DNA from: Pseudomonas khavaziana | Lineage (GTDB): Bacteria; Pseudomonadota; Gammaproteobacteria; Pseudomonadales; Pseudomonadaceae | Direction: 5' to 3' | NCBI RefSeq assembly: GCF_019145205.1 | Contig: NZ_JAHSTT010000009.1 | Coordinates: 124,001 to 188,000, forward strand | DNA length: 64,000 nt | In this document: positions 1-8,717 of the stretch, piece after piece | Layout of the letters: every line of letters begins with the position of its first letter | Numbering within the stretch: position 1 is the stretch's first letter | The notes under the pieces: model-generated | What the model saw: only the letters and a program-made list of their open reading frames with translations | Databases searched by the model: none | Told to the model about the DNA's origin: nothing | Position numbers and translations under genes: made by a program

Positions 1-367
1 CTTCGACGGTTTCTTCCAGTGGGTACTGGCCGCGCCAGTGCAGCAGGTACAAGTCAATGTAATCGGTGCCCAGGCGCTGCAGGCTGGCTTCGCAGGCACG
101 GGGCACGCCGTTGCGGCTGGCGTTGTGGGGGTAGACCTTGCTGACCAGGAACACTTGGTCGCGCTTGCCGCGAATGGCCTCGCCGACCACCTCTTCGGCA
201 CCGCCTTCGCCATACATCTCGGCGGTATCGATGAGGGTCAGGCCCTCGTCCATACCCAGTTGCAGCGCGGCGACTTCGGCGCGGCGCCGGCTCGGGTCTT
301 CGCCCATGCGCCAGGTCCCCTGGCCGATGACAGGGACGGGAACGCCGGCCAGATCAATGGTACGCAT
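1..367 (-). CDS. Aldo/keto reductase, C-terminally cut by window edge
   Basis: The reverse strand encodes the first ~122 residues of an aldo/keto reductase, an NAD(P)H-dependent oxidoreductase of aldehydes, ketones or sugars. Visible are the N-terminal beta strand with GQGTWRMGE, the active-site segment IDTAEMYGEG with its Asp and Tyr, the catalytic Lys in FLVSKVYP, and LQRLGTDYIDLYLLHW. The ATG at 367 follows a perfect AGGAGG seven bases upstream. The gene runs off the left end of the window, so substrate class and length cannot be judged. It is transcribed divergently from the DUF1543 gene. Confidence 0.9.
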   Translation of the reverse strand, partial: MRTIDLAGVPVPVIGQGTWRMGEDPSRRRAEVAALQLGMDEGLTLIDTAEMYGEGGAEEVVGEAIRGKRDQVFLVSKVYPHNASRNGVPRACEASLQRLGTDYIDLYLLHWRGQYPLEETVE

Positions 368-473
368 GACAACCTCCTGGTGAATTCGCGGATTAACACT
401 GTGGCACTGAGCGGACAAAAGGGTTCAATCCCAGTATGGTTGCCCTCTCGCCAGTCGTCAGGAATTACCTGCA

Positions 474-968
474 ATGCTGTTTGTCGTCATGCTCGGGGGC
501 AAGCACCCACGGGCCAAAATCGAGGTGCACGATGTGGTGTTCGCAGTGGCAGACACCTTGCAGGCCACCTACCCGCAACTGCGCGAAGCCTGGTTCGGCA
601 GCTCCAAGGGCGTACACATCGACTCATGGATGGCAGTGGATGGCGTCGACGGCTGGAAGATCGAACTCAGCCCACTCGCGCCCCACAGCGACGCCCATCA
701 CCTGTACTTCATCAACCTCGGCGGTTATGAGGCCAATCGTTTTGGAGAAGATCACCACTATCTCCTGGTGGTCGCCCGTGACAAACGCGAAGCGATGAGC
801 ATGGGCAAACGGCAGATGTTGCGCCACTGGTCTCAGGCCCACACCGATGCGGTCATGGATATCGACGATTGCCTGCCCATCGATCTGGTGGACGGGCGTT
901 ATGTCCATCTCGTACAAGGCCCGCACGCCCCTGTCGTCCAGCGCAATGACTACATCGTCTTGCCCTGA
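474..968 (+). CDS. DUF1543 domain protein
   Basis: A 164-residue protein beginning MLFVVMLGGKHPRAKIEVHD, the typical opening of the DUF1543 family. These are small soluble proteins with no assigned function. The family hallmarks GGKHPRA, the FGSSKGVHIDSW segment and the central YFINLGGY are all present. There is no signal peptide or membrane segment. It stands alone between an aldo/keto reductase gene (divergent) and ppiC. A longer reading frame in another phase crosses the start region but lacks family similarity. Function is unknown. Confidence 0.8.
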   Translation: MLFVVMLGGKHPRAKIEVHDVVFAVADTLQATYPQLREAWFGSSKGVHIDSWMAVDGVDGWKIELSPLAPHSDAHHLYFINLGGYEANRFGEDHHYLLVVARDKREAMSMGKRQMLRHWSQAHTDAVMDIDDCLPIDLVDGRYVHLVQGPHAPVVQRNDYIVLP

Positions 969-1007
969 GCCCTGGAACGCTTTTGGAGTGACTCAAGCAA
1001 GTGATGG

Positions 1008-1034
1008 GAACTTTGCCAGGAAATAACCGACTGA
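1008..1034 (+). promoter_or_regulatory. Possible AlgU (RpoE-type) promoter of ppiC
   Basis: GAACTT (1008-1013) is followed after 16 bases by ACTGA (1030-1034). The pseudomonad AlgU consensus is GAACTT-N16/17-TCTGA, so only the first base of the -10 differs. The site lies about 43 bp before the ppiC ATG. Envelope and folding-stress control of a prolyl isomerase would make sense, but this is a single motif match. Confidence 0.4.
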
Positions 1035-1076
1035 ATCCGGTAGGCTCACCGTTTTTTACTTTAGGAGTTATTCCCC

Positions 1077-1358
1077 ATGGCCAAAGCCACCGCCCGTCAC
1101 ATCCTCGTTGCCACTGAAGACAAGTGCAATGAACTCAAGGCCCAGATCGAAGGCGGCGCTGATTTCGCAGAAATCGCCAAAACCAATTCCAGCTGCCCAT
1201 CCAGCCGTCAAGGCGGTGACCTGGGTTCCTTCGGCCCAGGCCAAATGGTCAAGGAATTCGACACCGTAGTCTTCAGCGCGCCGGTCAACACCGTGCAAGG
1301 TCCAGTGAAAACCCAGTTCGGTTATCACCTGCTGGAAGTCACCAGCCGCCAGGATTGA
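1077..1358 (+). CDS. ppiC: Parvulin-type peptidyl-prolyl isomerase PpiC
   Basis: A 93-residue single-domain parvulin catalysing cis/trans isomerisation of X-Pro bonds in the cytoplasm. The whole protein is one rotamase domain: ARHILVAT (first active-site His), SSCPSSRQGGDLG (active-site Cys and conserved GGDLG), GQMVKEFD and the closing FGYHLLEV with the second His. Length equals E. coli PpiC. The start ATG follows TAGGAG with good spacing. A stem-loop terminator comes directly after the stop. A paralogue of similar length lies at 15730-16005. Confidence 0.93.
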   Translation: MAKATARHILVATEDKCNELKAQIEGGADFAEIAKTNSSCPSSRQGGDLGSFGPGQMVKEFDTVVFSAPVNTVQGPVKTQFGYHLLEVTSRQD

Positions 1359-1381
1359 TTCAATCCGCGCTGATGCTATAA

Positions 1382-1411
1382 ACAACGGCCCGCCCTTTGG
1401 TGGGCCGTTGT
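1382..1411 (+). terminator. Hairpin terminator after ppiC
   Basis: ACAACGGCCC (1382-1391) pairs perfectly with GGGCCGTTGT (1402-1411) around a short loop. It sits 23 bp after the ppiC stop and 77 bp before yejA. There is no strong T-run, so termination efficiency is uncertain. Confidence 0.65.
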
Positions 1412-1487
1412 GCATCTGATGACTGGCGATGCCCAGGCCGTTAGCGTACAAATCCTTATTCTTCTTCACCCGGCGCTCAAGGCTGTT

Positions 1488-3347
1488 ATGCGATTGGCTT
1501 TTTCATCTCTGCTCTCTTCTACTTTGGCCCTGCTATTGGCCAGCACTGCGGTGATCGCGGCCCCGCAAACCTACCTGACGGTCTACGGCGAGCCGGCCAA
1601 GTACCCGGCCGGTTTCAGCCATTTCGACTATGCCAACCCCAATGCCCCCAAGGGCGGCAGCCTGCGACGCTCGGCGCTGGAGGTCGGGCGGTTCGACCAT
1701 GTGCTGCCGTATATCGACAAAGGCATCGGCGTTTCCCAGGTCGACGGCTGGGTGTATGCGCCCCTGGCACTGCGCTCGCTGGATGAGCCCTACACCGTCT
1801 ACGGCCTGGTGGCAGAAAAGATGGAGCGCGCCGACGACGGCCTGTCGCTGCGCTTTTATCTGAACCCCAAGGCACGTTTTGCCGACGGCACGCCGATTAC
1901 CGCCGAAGACGTGCGCTACAGCTTTGACTTGCTGATGACCCAGGGCAGCCTGCGCTTTCGCACGTTGTTCGCCGACGTCAAGCACGTCGAAGTCGAAGGC
2001 GAGCGTCAGGTGCGCTTCGATTTTTCCAGCAACGAAAACCGCACCCTGCCCCTGGATATCGCCACCTTGCCGGTGTTCCCCGAGCACTGGTGGAAGACCC
2101 GCGACTTTGCCAACGGTGGCGGTTACGAGGCTCCACTGGGCAGCGGTCCGTACAAGGTGGGCAAGATCGATTCCGGCAGCACCATCACCTTTACTCGTGA
2201 TCCCGACTGGTGGGGCAAGGACTTGCCGGTCAGCCGTGGCCTGTACAACTTCGATCACCTGAGCCTGGAATACTTCGGCGACACCGAGGTGGCGCGCCAG
2301 GTGCTGCGCGGCGGCGCCTACGATTTCAACCGTGAGTTTTCCGCCACCGGTTACTCCATCGGCTACAACGGCCCGGCCCTGGACGATGGCCGCCTGCAAC
2401 GCGCGCACCTGGCCAAGGAGATGCCGCAACCGGCCCAGGGTTATGTGTTCAACGTGCAAAAACCGATATTCAAGGATCGCCGTGTGCGCCAGGCCCTCGC
2501 GATGCTGTGGGATTTCGAATGGGCCAACCGACAGATGATGCGCAACCTGTACATCCGTCAGCAGAGCTACTTTTCCAACAGTCCCTTGGCGGCCACGCAA
2601 TTGCCGACCCAGGAAGAACTGGCGATCCTCGAACCATTGCGCGGGCAGATCCCCGACGAGGTGTTTACCCAGGTGTTCAAGGCCCCGGTCACCGACGGCA
2701 GCGGCATGATCCGCGATAAACAATTGCAAGCCCTGGCCCTGCTGGAAGAGGCCGGTTGGAAACCGCTTGGCGACAAACTGGTCAATGCCGAAGGCGAGCC
2801 GCTGGAGTTCACCTTCCTCAATGTCCAGAACGGCCTTGAGCGCCTGTTGCTGCCTTACAAGCGCAACCTGGCGCAGATCGGCATCACCCTCAATATCCGC
2901 CGCATCGACTCCGCGCAATACGTCAACCGCCTGATGGCCCGGGACTACGACATGATCGTCACCGGCTTTCCGGTCACCACCTCGCCGGGCATGGAGCTGT
3001 ACAACTACTTCGGTTCCGCCGCCGCGTTCGATTCGGGCGCCAACAACTACATCGTGCTCAAGGACCCCGCCGTCGATACGCTGATCAATGGTCTGGTCAA
3101 GGCCAATACCCAGGCGCAGATGCTCACCTACGCCCATGCCCTGGACCGCGTGCTGCAATGGAATTACCTGTGGATCCCCAACTACTACCCGCCTGGCACC
3201 TCCGCCGCGTGGTGGAACCGTTTCGGCCGCCCGGCCATCGAGGCCAAGAACGACGAAGCCCTGGAAACCTGGTGGGAGGTCAGCCCCACCCCGCTGACCA
3301 ATGAGCAGATGCAAGCCGAGCTGAAAAAACGCGGAGGGGCCCGCTGA
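1488..3347 (+). CDS. yejA: Peptide ABC transporter substrate-binding protein (YejA type)
   Basis: A 619-residue periplasmic binding protein of the SBP_bac_5 family, closest in type to YejA, the microcin C/oligopeptide receptor. An N-terminal signal peptide (about 1-24, hydrophobic LALLLASTAVIAA) is followed by YLTVYGEPAKYPAGF and YANPNAPKGG, which are typical YejA sequences. DGTPITAEDVRYSF is the family signature. The ATG at 1488 is preferred over an upstream in-frame start because it gives a proper signal peptide and avoids the ppiC terminator. The stop overlaps the yejB start by one base (TGATG). Only one receptor gene is present; P. aeruginosa carries two adjacent receptor genes in the related Npp system. 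Confidence 0.92.
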   Translation: MRLAFSSLLSSTLALLLASTAVIAAPQTYLTVYGEPAKYPAGFSHFDYANPNAPKGGSLRRSALEVGRFDHVLPYIDKGIGVSQVDGWVYAPLALRSLDEPYTVYGLVAEKMERADDGLSLRFYLNPKARFADGTPITAEDVRYSFDLLMTQGSLRFRTLFADVKHVEVEGERQVRFDFSSNENRTLPLDIATLPVFPEHWWKTRDFANGGGYEAPLGSGPYKVGKIDSGSTITFTRDPDWWGKDLPVSRGLYNFDHLSLEYFGDTEVARQVLRGGAYDFNREFSATGYSIGYNGPALDDGRLQRAHLAKEMPQPAQGYVFNVQKPIFKDRRVRQALAMLWDFEWANRQMMRNLYIRQQSYFSNSPLAATQLPTQEELAILEPLRGQIPDEVFTQVFKAPVTDGSGMIRDKQLQALALLEEAGWKPLGDKLVNAEGEPLEFTFLNVQNGLERLLLPYKRNLAQIGITLNIRRIDSAQYVNRLMARDYDMIVTGFPVTTSPGMELYNYFGSAAAFDSGANNYIVLKDPAVDTLINGLVKANTQAQMLTYAHALDRVLQWNYLWIPNYYPPGTSAAWWNRFGRPAIEAKNDEALETWWEVSPTPLTNEQMQAELKKRGGAR

Positions 3348-4405
3348 TGCTTGCCTATACCCTACGGCGCCTGCTGCTGATCATCCCGACGTTGGTGATC
3401 ATCCTGCTGGTGAACTTCGTGATCGTGCAAGCAGCGCCCGGCGGGCCGGTGGAACAGGCCATCGCCCATCTGCAAGGCATTGGCGGCGGTGGTGTCGCCG
3501 GTGCATCCGGCGAAGGCATCAGCGGCTCGCGGGCCAGCCGCGGCCTGGACCCGAAGCTGATCAAGGACATCGAAAAACAATATGGCTTCGACAAGTCCGC
3601 GCCGGAACGCCTGTGGCTGATGCTCAAGAACTACGCCCAGCTGGATTTCGGCAACAGCTTCTTTCGCGGCGCGACGGTGACCGACCTGATCCTGGAAAAG
3701 ATGCCGGTCACGATTTCCCTTGGCCTGTGGGCCACCTTGATTACCTACCTGGTGTCGATCCCTTTGGGCATACGCAAGGCCGTGCGCCATGGCAGCAGCT
3801 TTGATATGTGGAGCAGCACCGCCATTGTGATCGGTTATGCGATGCCGGCGTTCCTGTTTGCGATGTTCCTGATCGTGGTGTTCGCCGGCGGCACCTCGCT
3901 AAACTGGTTCCCGGTGCGCGGGCTGGTCTCGGAAAACTTTGCCGAACTGAGCACAGTGGGCAAGATTGCCGACTATTTCTGGCACCTGGTGCTGCCGGTG
4001 ACGGCGCTGGTGATCGGTGGGTTCGCCACCTTGACCATCCTCACCAAGAACTCGTTCCTCAATGAGATTACCCGGCAGTACGTGGTCACCGCCCGCGCCA
4101 AGGGTTTGAGCGAACGCCGGGTGCTGTACGGGCACGTGTTCCGCAACGCCATGTTGCTGGTGATCTCGGGCATTCCCCAAGCGTTTATCAGCGTGTTCTT
4201 TGCCGGCTCGCTACTGATCGAGGTGATTTTTTCCCTCGATGGCCTGGGTCGCATGAGCTATGAAGCCGCTGTATCCCGGGACTACCCGGTGGTGTTCGGT
4301 TCGCTGTTTATCTTTACGTTGTTCGGGCTCTTGATAAAGCTCATCGGTGACCTCTGCTACACCCTGGTGGATCCGCGTATCGACTTCGCCGCGAGGAACG
4401 CCTGA
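3347..4405 (+). CDS. yejB: Peptide ABC transporter permease YejB
   Basis: A 352-residue inner-membrane permease of the dipeptide/oligopeptide class (DppB type). It opens with MLAYTLRRLLLIIPTLVIILLVNF, the usual first transmembrane helix, and has a large periplasmic insert (residues ~35-80) characteristic of YejB. The ATPase-contact loop YVVTARAKGLSERRVLYGHVFRNA is the EAA motif. Membrane segments follow at the C-terminus, ending RIDFAARNA. The gene is coupled to yejA and yejE by TGATG overlaps at both ends. Confidence 0.93.
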   Translation: MLAYTLRRLLLIIPTLVIILLVNFVIVQAAPGGPVEQAIAHLQGIGGGGVAGASGEGISGSRASRGLDPKLIKDIEKQYGFDKSAPERLWLMLKNYAQLDFGNSFFRGATVTDLILEKMPVTISLGLWATLITYLVSIPLGIRKAVRHGSSFDMWSSTAIVIGYAMPAFLFAMFLIVVFAGGTSLNWFPVRGLVSENFAELSTVGKIADYFWHLVLPVTALVIGGFATLTILTKNSFLNEITRQYVVTARAKGLSERRVLYGHVFRNAMLLVISGIPQAFISVFFAGSLLIEVIFSLDGLGRMSYEAAVSRDYPVVFGSLFIFTLFGLLIKLIGDLCYTLVDPRIDFAARNA

Positions 4406-5427
4406 TGCTTAACCTGTCTCCCGTAGCCCGTCGGCGTTTCGAGCGGTTCAAGAAAAACCGTCGCGGCTGGTGGTCGCTGTGGTTGTTTATCGGCCTGTTT
4501 ATCATGAGCCTGGGCGGCGAGTTGATCGCCAACGACAAACCGCTGGTGCTCAGTTTCAAGAACGAGCTGTATTTCCCGGTGTTCAAGCGCTACACCGAGC
4601 AACAGTTCGGCGGGCAACTGCCCTTCCAGGCCGACTACCGCAGTGACTACGTGCAAAAGCTGATCAAGCAGGACGGCGGCTGGATGCTGTTCCCGCCGAT
4701 TCCGTTCAGCGACGACACGCCCAACTACGAATTGACCCGTCCTGCCCCGAGCCCACCGTCGGCGGTAAACTGGCTGGGCACCGATGACCAATCCCGCGAT
4801 GTGCTGGCGCGGGTGATTTTTGGCGCGCGGGTGTCGATCCTGTTTGCCCTGGCCTTGACCGCCATCAGCGCCGCCATCGGCATCGCCGCCGGAGCCTTGC
4901 AGGGATACTACGGCGGCTGGGTGGACTTGCTCGGACAGCGCATTCTCGAGGTGTGGTCCGGGCTGCCGGTGCTGTACCTGCTGATTATCCTGTCCGGGTT
5001 TGTGGAGCCGAATTTCTGGTGGTTGCTGGGTATCATGGCGCTGTTCTCCTGGCTGGCGCTGGTGGATGTGGTGCGTGCCGAGTTCCTGCGCGGGCGCAAC
5101 CTGGAATACGTCAAGGCCGCACGCGCCCTTGGCCTGGGCGACGGCAAGATCATTCGCCGGCATATCCTGCCCAATGCCATGACCGCCACCTTGAGCTATT
5201 TGCCGTTCATCCTCACCGGGGCAATTTCGACCTTGAGCGCCCTGGACTTCCTCGGCTTCGGTATGCCTGCCGGCAGTGCTTCGCTGGGTGAGCTGATCGC
5301 CCAGGGCAAGCAAAACCTGCAAGCCCCGTGGCTGGGCCTCACGGCGTTTTTTACCCTGGCGCTGATCCTGTCGCTGCTGGTGTTTATCGGCGAGGCGTTG
5401 CGTGACGCCTTCGACCCTCGCTCATGA
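4405..5427 (+). CDS. yejE: Peptide ABC transporter permease YejE
   Basis: A 340-residue second permease subunit of the DppC type. The N-terminus RRRFERFKKNRRGWWSLWLF and the long periplasmic stretch before LGTDDQSRDVLARVIFGARVSI are typical of YejE. The EAA loop reads EYVKAARALGLGDGKIIRRHILPNA. It pairs with YejB to form the channel. The start overlaps the yejB stop by one base. The stop is 10 bp before the yejF ATG. Confidence 0.93.
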   Translation: MLNLSPVARRRFERFKKNRRGWWSLWLFIGLFIMSLGGELIANDKPLVLSFKNELYFPVFKRYTEQQFGGQLPFQADYRSDYVQKLIKQDGGWMLFPPIPFSDDTPNYELTRPAPSPPSAVNWLGTDDQSRDVLARVIFGARVSILFALALTAISAAIGIAAGALQGYYGGWVDLLGQRILEVWSGLPVLYLLIILSGFVEPNFWWLLGIMALFSWLALVDVVRAEFLRGRNLEYVKAARALGLGDGKIIRRHILPNAMTATLSYLPFILTGAISTLSALDFLGFGMPAGSASLGELIAQGKQNLQAPWLGLTAFFTLALILSLLVFIGEALRDAFDPRS

Positions 5428-5437
5428 GTAATTGCCT

Positions 5438-7009
5438 ATGAACCTGATCGAAATCCGCGACCTGTGCGTCGCGTTCAGCGGCCAGACCGTGGTGCGCAAC
5501 CTGAGCCTGGACGTGCGCCCCGGCGAGTGCCTGGCGCTGGTGGGGGAATCGGGCTCGGGCAAGTCGGTGACGGCCCATTCGATCCTGCAACTGCTGCCCG
5601 AAGCCGGCACATTGACCACCGGCTCGGTGAAGTATCGTGGCCAGGAGCTGATGGGCGCGTCGCCGGCCACCCTGCAAAAGCTGCGCGGCAACCGCATTGC
5701 GATGATCTTCCAGGAGCCGATGACCTCCTTGAACCCGCTGCACAGCATCGAAAAGCAGATCGGCGAAACCCTGCTGCTGCACAAGGGCATGGGCGGCAAG
5801 GCGGCGCAGGCGCGCATCCTCGAACTGTTGGAACTGGTGGGCATCCAGAAGCCCCAGGAACGGCTCAAGGCTTACCCGCACCAGCTGTCCGGTGGCCAGC
5901 GCCAGCGGGTGATGATCGCCATGGCCCTGGCCTGTGAGCCTGAGCTGCTGATTGCCGACGAACCCACCACGGCGCTGGACGTGACCGTGCAGCGCAAGAT
6001 CCTGCTGCTGCTCAAGTCCTTGCAGCAACGCCTGGGCATGTCGCTGCTGCTGATCAGCCATGACCTCAACCTGGTGCGCAGCATTGCCCAGCGTGTCTGT
6101 GTGATGCGCGCTGGGGAAATTGTCGAGCAGGCCGACTGCCAGACCCTGTTCACGGCCCCGCAGCACCCCTACAGCTGCCTGCTGCTTGACGCCGAGCCCA
6201 CGGGCGATGCGCTGTGCGGTGATGAGCGCGAAACGGTGCTCCAGGTGGATGACCTGAGCGTGAAATTCCCCCTCGGCGGCGGATTGTTTCGGCGCAAGAC
6301 CTACCTGCATGCGGTGGACGGCATCAGCCTCAGCGTGCAGCGCGGCAAGACCCTGGGAATTGTTGGCGAGTCCGGTTCGGGCAAGTCCACCCTCGGCCAG
6401 GCGATCCTGCGCTTGCTCGATTCCAGCGGCAGCATCCGCTTCCAGGGTGAGGCCCTCGACCCGCTGAGCCCGCAGCAAATGCGCCCATGGCGCAAGCAGA
6501 TGCAGGTGGTGTTCCAAGACCCCTATGGCAGCCTGAGCCCACGCATGTCGGTGCAGCAGATCATCAGCGAGGGCCTGGAAGTGCACGCGCCGTGCAGCCT
6601 GGCCGAGCGCGATGCGCAGGTGATCCAGGTGCTCAAGGACGTGGGCCTCGACCCCACCAGCCGACATCGTTACCCCCACGAATTCTCCGGTGGCCAGCGT
6701 CAACGCATCGCCATCGCCCGCGCCCTGGTACTCAAGCCGGCGCTGATGCTGCTCGACGAACCCACTTCGGCCCTGGACCGTACGGTGCAGAAACAAGTGG
6801 TGGCGCTGCTGCGTGAACTGCAGGACAAATACGGCCTGACCTACCTGTTTATCAGCCATGACCTGGCCGTGGTGCGTGCCATGGCCCATGACCTGATCGT
6901 GGTCAAGGATGGCAAGGTGGTGGAACGCGGTGCCAGTCATGCTGTATTTGAATCGCCCCAGCACCCCTATACCAAAGAACTGCTGGCTGCAGCGCACATC
7001 CCTTTGTGA
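5438..7009 (+). CDS. yejF: Peptide ABC transporter ATP-binding protein, fused double NBD (YejF)
   Basis: A 523-residue cytoplasmic protein with two complete ABC ATPase domains. NBD1 has Walker A GESGSGKSV (about residue 36), signature LSGGQRQR and Walker B LLIADEPTTALD. NBD2 has Walker A GESGSGKST, signature FSGGQRQR and LMLLDEPTSALD. Each half ends in the oligopeptide-type HPY tail (HPYSCLLL, HPYTKELL). The ATG at 5438 was chosen over an in-frame TTG six bases upstream. It energises YejBE and completes a yejABEF operon. The next gene, an activator, starts 22 bp later. Confidence 0.94.
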   Translation: MNLIEIRDLCVAFSGQTVVRNLSLDVRPGECLALVGESGSGKSVTAHSILQLLPEAGTLTTGSVKYRGQELMGASPATLQKLRGNRIAMIFQEPMTSLNPLHSIEKQIGETLLLHKGMGGKAAQARILELLELVGIQKPQERLKAYPHQLSGGQRQRVMIAMALACEPELLIADEPTTALDVTVQRKILLLLKSLQQRLGMSLLLISHDLNLVRSIAQRVCVMRAGEIVEQADCQTLFTAPQHPYSCLLLDAEPTGDALCGDERETVLQVDDLSVKFPLGGGLFRRKTYLHAVDGISLSVQRGKTLGIVGESGSGKSTLGQAILRLLDSSGSIRFQGEALDPLSPQQMRPWRKQMQVVFQDPYGSLSPRMSVQQIISEGLEVHAPCSLAERDAQVIQVLKDVGLDPTSRHRYPHEFSGGQRQRIAIARALVLKPALMLLDEPTSALDRTVQKQVVALLRELQDKYGLTYLFISHDLAVVRAMAHDLIVVKDGKVVERGASHAVFESPQHPYTKELLAAAHIPL

Positions 7010-7031
7010 TGATCAACAGGATTCTGCCTCC

Positions 7032-8435
7032 ATGAGCACCAGCCTCAAGGACTACCAGCACGTTCGCGGCCTGGCCATCCAGTCGCTGTTCGAGATCATC
7101 GAGCAGTCCAGCGAAGGCACGGTCATCGTCGACCGCGACGCGAATATCGTGTGGATGAACGAGCGTTACGCCAAGCGTTTTGGTCTCAAGAGCGCCGACC
7201 AAGCCATCGGCCAGCCGTGCGAGCAGGTGATTTCCAACAGCCTGTTGCGCCAGGTGGTGCGCAACGACCGGCCGATCCTGCTGGATATCCAGGACACCCC
7301 CAAGGGCCCGCTGGTGGTGATGCGCCTGCCGATCCACGACGACGCCGGGGCGGTCATCGGCGCAATTGGCTTTGCGCTGTTCGATGAGCTGCGAAACCTG
7401 TCGCCGCTGATCGAGCGCTACCTGAGCATGCAGCAGGAGCTGGCCTCGACGCGCTCGCTGCTGCGGTCGCGGCAAAGCAAATACAATTTCGCGCACTTTA
7501 TCGGCACCAGCGCCGCCAGCCTCGAGGTCAAGCGCCGGGCGCGGCGCAGTGCGAGCGCCGAGTCACCAGTGTTGCTGCTGGGGGAGACCGGCACAGGCAA
7601 GGAACTGCTCGCACAGGCCATCCACGGCGCGTCACCGCGGGCGCACAAAGCTTTCGTGAGCATCAATAGCGCGGCGATTCCCCATGACCTGCTCGAGGCC
7701 GAGTTCTTCGGCACCGCCCCCGGCGCGTTTACCGGCGCCGACCGCAAGGGCCGCCCCGGCAAGTTCCAGATCGCCCAGGGCGGCACACTGTTCCTCGACG
7801 AAATCGGCGACATGCCACTGCCGCTGCAAAGCAAACTGCTGCGGGTATTGCAGGAAAAGGAATTCGAACCGGTGGGTTCCAACGAGATGCTGCACAGCGA
7901 TGTGCGGGTGATTGCGGCTACGTCCATGGACCTGGAAGCCGCGATCAGGCGTGGCGAGTTTCGTGCGGATTTGTATTACAGGCTGAACGTGCTGCCAATC
8001 CAGGTACCGCCGTTGCGCGAGCGCCTGGAAGATATACCGGCCCTGAGCGAGGCGATCCTCGAAGAACTGCGCAGCCAGCATGAGCTGGATCGTGAGGCCT
8101 TGGCGCTGTTGGCCCAGCATGCATGGCCGGGGAATATCCGCGAACTGCGCAATGTATTGGAGCGGGCGGCGTTGTTGAGTGACGACCTGGTATTGAACGC
8201 CAGTGAGATTCGCGCAGCGATTGGCACGTTCAGCCCGGTGGCCCGTGGCGCGGTGCCGGCGGTCGAGGGTGAAACCTTCGCGGCGGCGCGGGAGCGGTTT
8301 GACCGGCAGGTGATTGGTACGGCGTTGAGGATGTGCGAAGGCAATGTGGTGGAGGCCGCCAAGCGGTTGGGGCTGGGGCGGTCGACCCTGTACAAGAAAA
8401 TGGTAGCGCTGGGCCTCACCAATTCTCTAAATTGA
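7032..8435 (+). CDS. hbcR: Sigma-54 activator, HbcR-type regulator of 3-hydroxybutyrate use
   Basis: A 467-residue enhancer-binding protein. Residues ~15-125 form a PAS-type sensor (EGTVIVDRDANIVWMNERYAKRFGL). The AAA+ domain has Walker A GETGTGKE (184-191), the sigma-54 contact loop GAFTGA (231-236), Walker B TLFLDEIGDMPL and an arginine-finger region. The C-terminal Fis-type helix-turn-helix is GNVVEAAKRLGLGRSTLYKKM. The ATG at 7032 gives a start just before SLKDYQHVRG; the upstream extension lies inside yejF. It stands before a GntP permease and 3-hydroxybutyrate dehydrogenase, the arrangement of HbcR (PA2005) in P. aeruginosa. The name rests on that context and on architecture. Confidence 0.85.
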   Translation: MSTSLKDYQHVRGLAIQSLFEIIEQSSEGTVIVDRDANIVWMNERYAKRFGLKSADQAIGQPCEQVISNSLLRQVVRNDRPILLDIQDTPKGPLVVMRLPIHDDAGAVIGAIGFALFDELRNLSPLIERYLSMQQELASTRSLLRSRQSKYNFAHFIGTSAASLEVKRRARRSASAESPVLLLGETGTGKELLAQAIHGASPRAHKAFVSINSAAIPHDLLEAEFFGTAPGAFTGADRKGRPGKFQIAQGGTLFLDEIGDMPLPLQSKLLRVLQEKEFEPVGSNEMLHSDVRVIAATSMDLEAAIRRGEFRADLYYRLNVLPIQVPPLRERLEDIPALSEAILEELRSQHELDREALALLAQHAWPGNIRELRNVLERAALLSDDLVLNASEIRAAIGTFSPVARGAVPAVEGETFAAARERFDRQVIGTALRMCEGNVVEAAKRLGLGRSTLYKKMVALGLTNSLN

Positions 8436-8450
8436 GATAATATTCTCAAT
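8425..8450. promoter_or_regulatory. Dyad operator candidate, site 1 (enhancer site)
   Basis: ATTGAGA (8431-8437), six bases TAATAT, then TCTCAAT (8444-8450) is a perfect 7-bp inverted repeat. A further TCTC half-site lies at 8425-8428, so TCTC/GAGA/TCTC elements recur about every ten bases. It overlaps the stop of the activator gene and lies about 200 bp before a sigma-54 promoter, so it may bind the activator itself. Confidence 0.45.
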
Positions 8451-8463
8451 ATAAAGACAATCT

Positions 8464-8556
8464 AATGTGGGAGGGGGCTTGCTCCCGATAGCAGTGGGTC
8501 AGGTACAGATTCTCAACCTGACACACTGCTATCGGGAGCAAGCCCCCTCCCACATT
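8464..8556. repeat. REPIN, type A
   Basis: Two facing REP sequences, GTGGGAGGGGGCTTGCTCCC and its reverse complement, frame a ~45-bp spacer. The whole can fold into one long hairpin. It is the type A family that recurs in this window at 10914, 25138, 30593, 32635, 39856, 46812, 57407 and 63408. Here it lies between the two candidate enhancer dyads. Confidence 0.9.
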
Positions 8557-8569
8557 TTGCATTTGGTTG

Positions 8570-8583
8570 TCTCAAAGTAGAGA
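8570..8583. promoter_or_regulatory. Dyad operator candidate, site 2
   Basis: TCTC (8570-8573), six bases AAAGTA, then GAGA (8580-8583). It has the same TCTC/GAGA half-sites and six-base spacing seen around 8425-8437. It lies about 65 bp before the -24 element, a usual distance for an enhancer-binding protein. Confidence 0.4.
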
Positions 8584-8647
8584 TAAAATTTCAAAGTGCT
8601 GTCAAAGATCCTGAAAATATTGTTGTTTTTCAATTAGTTAAAAATAT

Positions 8648-8664
8648 GGCACATATCTAGCTAT
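8648..8664 (+). promoter_or_regulatory. Sigma-54 (-24/-12) promoter
   Basis: TGGCACATATCTAGCTA matches the RpoN consensus TGGCAC-N5-TTGCW. The invariant GG (8649-8650) and GC (8661-8662) have exactly ten bases between them. Transcription would begin near 8675, leaving a ~43-base leader before the permease ATG at 8718. It follows directly downstream of a sigma-54 activator gene. Confidence 0.75.
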
Positions 8665-8717
8665 AGCCCTTCCCACCGCTTCACCCCACAACAATAACAA
8701 TCCAATGGAGACACACC

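Noticed and set aside
1533..3314. 593-residue open frame opposite yejA
   Set aside because: It is the high-GC shadow of yejA; no ribosome site, no family similarity, and yejA has signal peptide and domain motifs.
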